From Musa acuminata AAA Group (lineage: Eukaryota > Streptophyta > Magnoliopsida > Zingiberales > Musaceae), in contig NC_088357.1 in NCBI RefSeq assembly GCF_036884655.1, positions 12,121,501 through 12,185,500 on the forward strand: a DNA stretch of 64,000 bases. Reading direction: 5' to 3'. Below the pieces are notes generated by a model. That model made no database searches and was not told the DNA's origin. It worked only from the letters and a program-made list of their open reading frames with translations. The position numbers and the translations under genes were made by a program. The number at the start of each line of letters is the position of its first letter. Position 1 is the stretch's first letter. This document shows, one piece after another, positions 60,953-64,000 of the stretch.

Positions 60953-63187
60953 TCAAACTTGTGTATTAGATACCTGAACAGACTCGGGCTGTAGAGTGGT
61001 GCTTGAGCTTGGTTCTCCAACCTCGCTCAATTCTATCATTCTCCCACTGTCTCCGTCAAGAATGTGTTCCTTCTCAAGGAACACTGCTCTCTTAGCTACA
61101 AAGACCTTTTGGTCCTCGAGATGATAGAAGTAATACCCACAAGTTTCCTTGGGGTATCCCACAAATTTACATCGCCTTGTCCTTGATTCTAACTTATCGG
61201 GGTTGTGTCTTTTAACATGGGCAGAGCAGCCCCAAATCTTAACTACTTTAAGATCAGGCTTCTTCCCTTTCCATATCTCATATGGTGTAGACACCACCGA
61301 CTTAGTTGGAACTCTGTTCAGAAGGTAAGCTGCGGTTTCTAGGGCATATCCCCAGAATGAGATGGGTAGGTCAGCGAAACTCATCATGGACCGTACCATA
61401 TCTAATAATGTACGATTTCTCCTTTCAGAGACACCATTGAGCTGAGGTGTATAAGGAGGTGTCCATTGGGATAATATCCCATGGTCCTTGAGGAAGTGAG
61501 TAAACTCTGTACTTAAGTACTCACCTCCTCGATCTGATCGAAGAGTTTTGATACTCTTTCCAGTCTGGTTCTCCACCTCATTCTTATACTCTCTGAATTT
61601 CTCAAAGGCCTCGGACTTGTACTTCATTAAGTACACATATCCATACCTTGAGAAATCATCAGTAAATGTAATGAAGTAGGAGTAACCTCCAATGGCATGA
61701 GTTGACATGGGTCCACATACATCACTATGTATGAGTTCCAACAACTCAGTGGCTCTCTCTCCAGTTCCACTAAATGGAGAGTTGGTCAGTTTTCCACGAA
61801 TGCAAGGCTCACAAGTTGCATATGACACATAGTCGAATGGATCTAGATATCCATCATTTAGCAACTTTTGAATCCTTCTTTCATGGATGTGACCTAGCCT
61901 ACAATGCCACAGGTATGCACTGTTCAACTCATCTCGTTTCCTTTTGGACATATTTATATTCATGATATGTGGAGTGGTGTCTAACATAAATAAACCATTA
62001 TGCAATGTTCCTTTCGTGATGATCTTATCATCTAATAATATCGAACAACCATTGTTCTCAAAAACAAATTTATATCCACTAACTGTTAAACATGAAATGG
62101 AGATAATGTTTTTGATAATAGAAGGAACAAAATAACATGCATCTAATGCAATAAAAGCTCCACTAGGCAGATGTAGGGCGACCTCGCCAACAGCTAAAAC
62201 AGCAACTTTTGCTCCATTACCCATCTTGAGGTCCATCTCGCCTCTCTCTAGTCTCCTAGGCCTTGCCAGAACCTGCAACGAATTACATATATGATAAGCA
62301 CTACCGGTATCTAATACCCATGTGTTATCATAAGAGTCTGACAAATGGAGACCGATCATGAATGTACCTGAAGCTTCATCAAGCTTTTGTTTCGCCCTTT
62401 CTGCAAGGTACTCTTTGCAGTTTCTCTTCCAGTGCCCATCTTTACCACAGTGGAAGCACTGGCCTTTGTCCTTTGTTGGGTCTTTCTTAGCAACCTTTGT
62501 TTTACCTTGTTTGCCCTTGCCCTTTCCCTTCTTAAGGGACCTTTCTGCTTTCCTTTTCTTTCTGGTCTCACCAGTGTAGAGAACTGGCTTCTCTTTCTTA
62601 ATAGTACTCTCTGCCTCCCTCAACATATTGAGGAGCTCTGGGAGAGTCACCTCAAGCTTGTTCATATTAAAGTTTATTATGAACTGTGAAAAGGAATCTG
62701 GTAGGGACTGAAGCACAATGTCCACACACAAGTTATCCTCTAGGACCATTCCTAGACCTGTGAGTTTCTCTATCCACTCAATCATCTTTAGGACATGGTT
62801 CTGAACCGGTGTCCCCTCAGTCATCCTAGCGTGGAAAAGGCTCTTGGATATCTTATATCGTTGAGTCCTTCCCTGTTCCTCAAACAATTTGTGGACATGT
62901 AGGAGAATGGATCTGACATCCATCTTTTCATGTTGTCTCTGTAACTCTGGAGTCATAGAGCCCAACATATAGCACTGAGCAAGAGTGGAGTCATCAATGT
63001 ACTTCACGTAGCGAGCGATCTCATCCTCGCTTGCCCCTTCTTCGGGCGTAGGCATCACTGTATCAAGGACGTACACGATTTTCTCCGCTGTGAGAACAAT
63101 TCTCAAGTTACGGAGCCAATCCGTATAATTTGGACCAGTGAGGCGGTTGACATCAAGTATGCCACGTAAGGGATTTGAAAGCGACAT
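60953..63187 (-). pseudogene. copia gag-protease-integrase region
   Basis: Start taken at the second Met (MSLSNPLRG, 63187); an in-frame Met at 63211 adds 8 residues. In the longer numbering: gag up to about 210, Lys-rich linker, zinc knuckle [14 protein letters not shown] (252-265), protease with DTGSAYHIC (301-309), GAG-pre-integrase [13 protein letters not shown] (434-446), then integrase with IHSDVCGPM (Asp496) and LRSDRGGEY (Asp560), and a conserved C-terminal [11 protein letters not shown]. The frame is uninterrupted for 752 codons and ends in a TGA (60953) that continues in the same frame into the RT part, so this is probably a single nonsense mutation in one original polyprotein. Confidence 0.93.
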
Positions 63188-63383
63188 TTTCTGAAAATAA
63201 AGATGTAGCAAAAATGAATAACATGCAGATTTTGCAAGAAATAAACTATCAAGATATGGACTTCTATCTTAATATGCTCCCACTATTTTACTAACGAGTC
63301 ACGCGACACCCTCAGCACGTGAAACGGAAGTCTCCGGCAGACTTCTAGTGGGGATCAGGATCCAATCAGCGTCTTAGTGTAAC

Positions 63384-63676
63384 CTCGAGGGACTCGACCA
63401 ATCACACTAAGCCTAAAAGGTAGACAACTCTTGCCGATCACAACTCCTTGTGATTCCCGTCCTGTTCGGCCTCCGAATCACCATGGCCTCGAGGGACTCG
63501 ACCAACCATGATGCTCGGTTAAGTCAACACCTTCGTTACAAGATGAGTCTGATTTGATGATATACCCTCGAGGGACTCGACCAAGCATACCATACCCTCA
63601 GGTCACCGGTGACATCTCTATGTCGTAAGCAAGATAGCGAATCGCGATATAGGTGAGTCTCGAGGGACTCGACCAA
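63384..63676. repeat. Four interspersed copies of an 18-bp motif in the copia leader
   Basis: CTCGAGGGACTCGACCAA occurs exactly at 63384-63401, 63488-63505, 63567-63584 and 63659-63676, with unrelated sequence of 62-86 bp between them. Each contains TCGAG-GGA-CTCGA, a perfect 5-bp-stem hairpin with a 3-nt loop. They lie between gag and the expected primer site. Confidence 0.95.
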
Positions 63677-64000
63677 CTCAACATACACCGGGATTCGGTT
63701 CCTACTCATAACGATGGAAGGCCACGTGGGTCAATCTAATTGCCTCACGTTTACCGACTTAATATTATCGAGAGATGTTTCTATGATTTGGTCTCCTATT
63801 ATGACATGTCACACATGTACATATTTAATATATATCTACATCGCATGCAAATATATATACATATCTAGTATGTGTATAAGCAATCACACCAGATGATCAT
63901 GGACCACAACCTAATATGATTAGGCCCGAGCCAGTAGGCCTAATCACTCACATCAAGATCTATGTGTGCAACGGTGCATCTCCATGCCCTGTGATCGTCC

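Larger units (their letters stand above)
57793..64000 (-). mobile_element. Ty1/copia retrotransposon (Angela/Tork-like), 5' LTR outside window
   Basis: On the minus strand: leader (from beyond 64000 to 63188), gag-protease-integrase, RT, RNase H, polypurine tract (59289-59299) and 3' LTR (57793-59288). The whole polyprotein is recognisable with only one in-frame stop and two frame lesions, so it is much younger than the other elements here. The gag-to-RNase H order with integrase before RT defines Ty1/copia. It inserted into an older LTR at 57792. The clade name is from sequence resemblance only. Confidence 0.92.

Overview
This is a plant nuclear window, AT-rich and heavily populated by transposable elements. 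The spliced, widely spaced genes and GC-rich first coding exons suggest a monocot; the retroelement mix would fit a banana-like (Zingiberales) genome, but that placement is inference. I found no prokaryotic features, no CRISPR array and no convincing undescribed multi-gene system. The interest lies in gene structures and nested transposons.

Host genes, left to right: (1) the 5' part of an SPL7-type SBP-box copper-response regulator (minus, 1-6637, continues off the left edge); (2) a complete ten-exon DHHC S-acyltransferase of the PAT17 type (plus, 9369-16864); (3) a complete eight-exon lipase-like alpha/beta-hydrolase (minus, 18259-20798); (4) a UBA-domain protein in one coding exon (minus, 26091-28007), probably with a 5'UTR exon near 32.8-32.96 kb; (5) a Yae1-domain protein (minus, 45818-47644, 5' end unresolved); (6) a two-exon phytocystatin (plus, 53808-54525) with an in-frame stop at codon 5. 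Genes 2 and 3 converge. No operon-like linkage is expected or seen.

Transposons: a truncated Ty3/gypsy piece (LTR, primer site, partial gag) and a foldback MITE lie in introns of the SPL7 gene. Three copies of one non-autonomous hAT-like family lie at 29971-30855, 48073-48993 and 51290-52223; two keep 8-bp target duplications and one sits inside a LINE. An LTR family of about 1.15-1.3 kb occurs as solo or partial copies at 28368, 37805, 38058, 43168 and 57203. Two solo copies keep 5-bp target duplications; one of them splits a copia reverse transcriptase and the other splits a small foldback element. Two decayed copia halves lie head-to-head at 39.4-44.9 kb. From 57793 to the right edge is a large, comparatively young Ty1/copia element on the minus strand with its 3' LTR, tract, RNase H, RT, integrase, protease and gag; its 5' LTR is beyond the window.

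Most notable: a predicted U12-type intron with a non-canonical 3' end in the Yae1 gene; a roughly 1-kb duplication of the UBA gene's promoter and first exon placed upstream of the Yae1 gene; the cystatin start lesion; and four copies of an 18-bp hairpin-forming motif in the copia leader.
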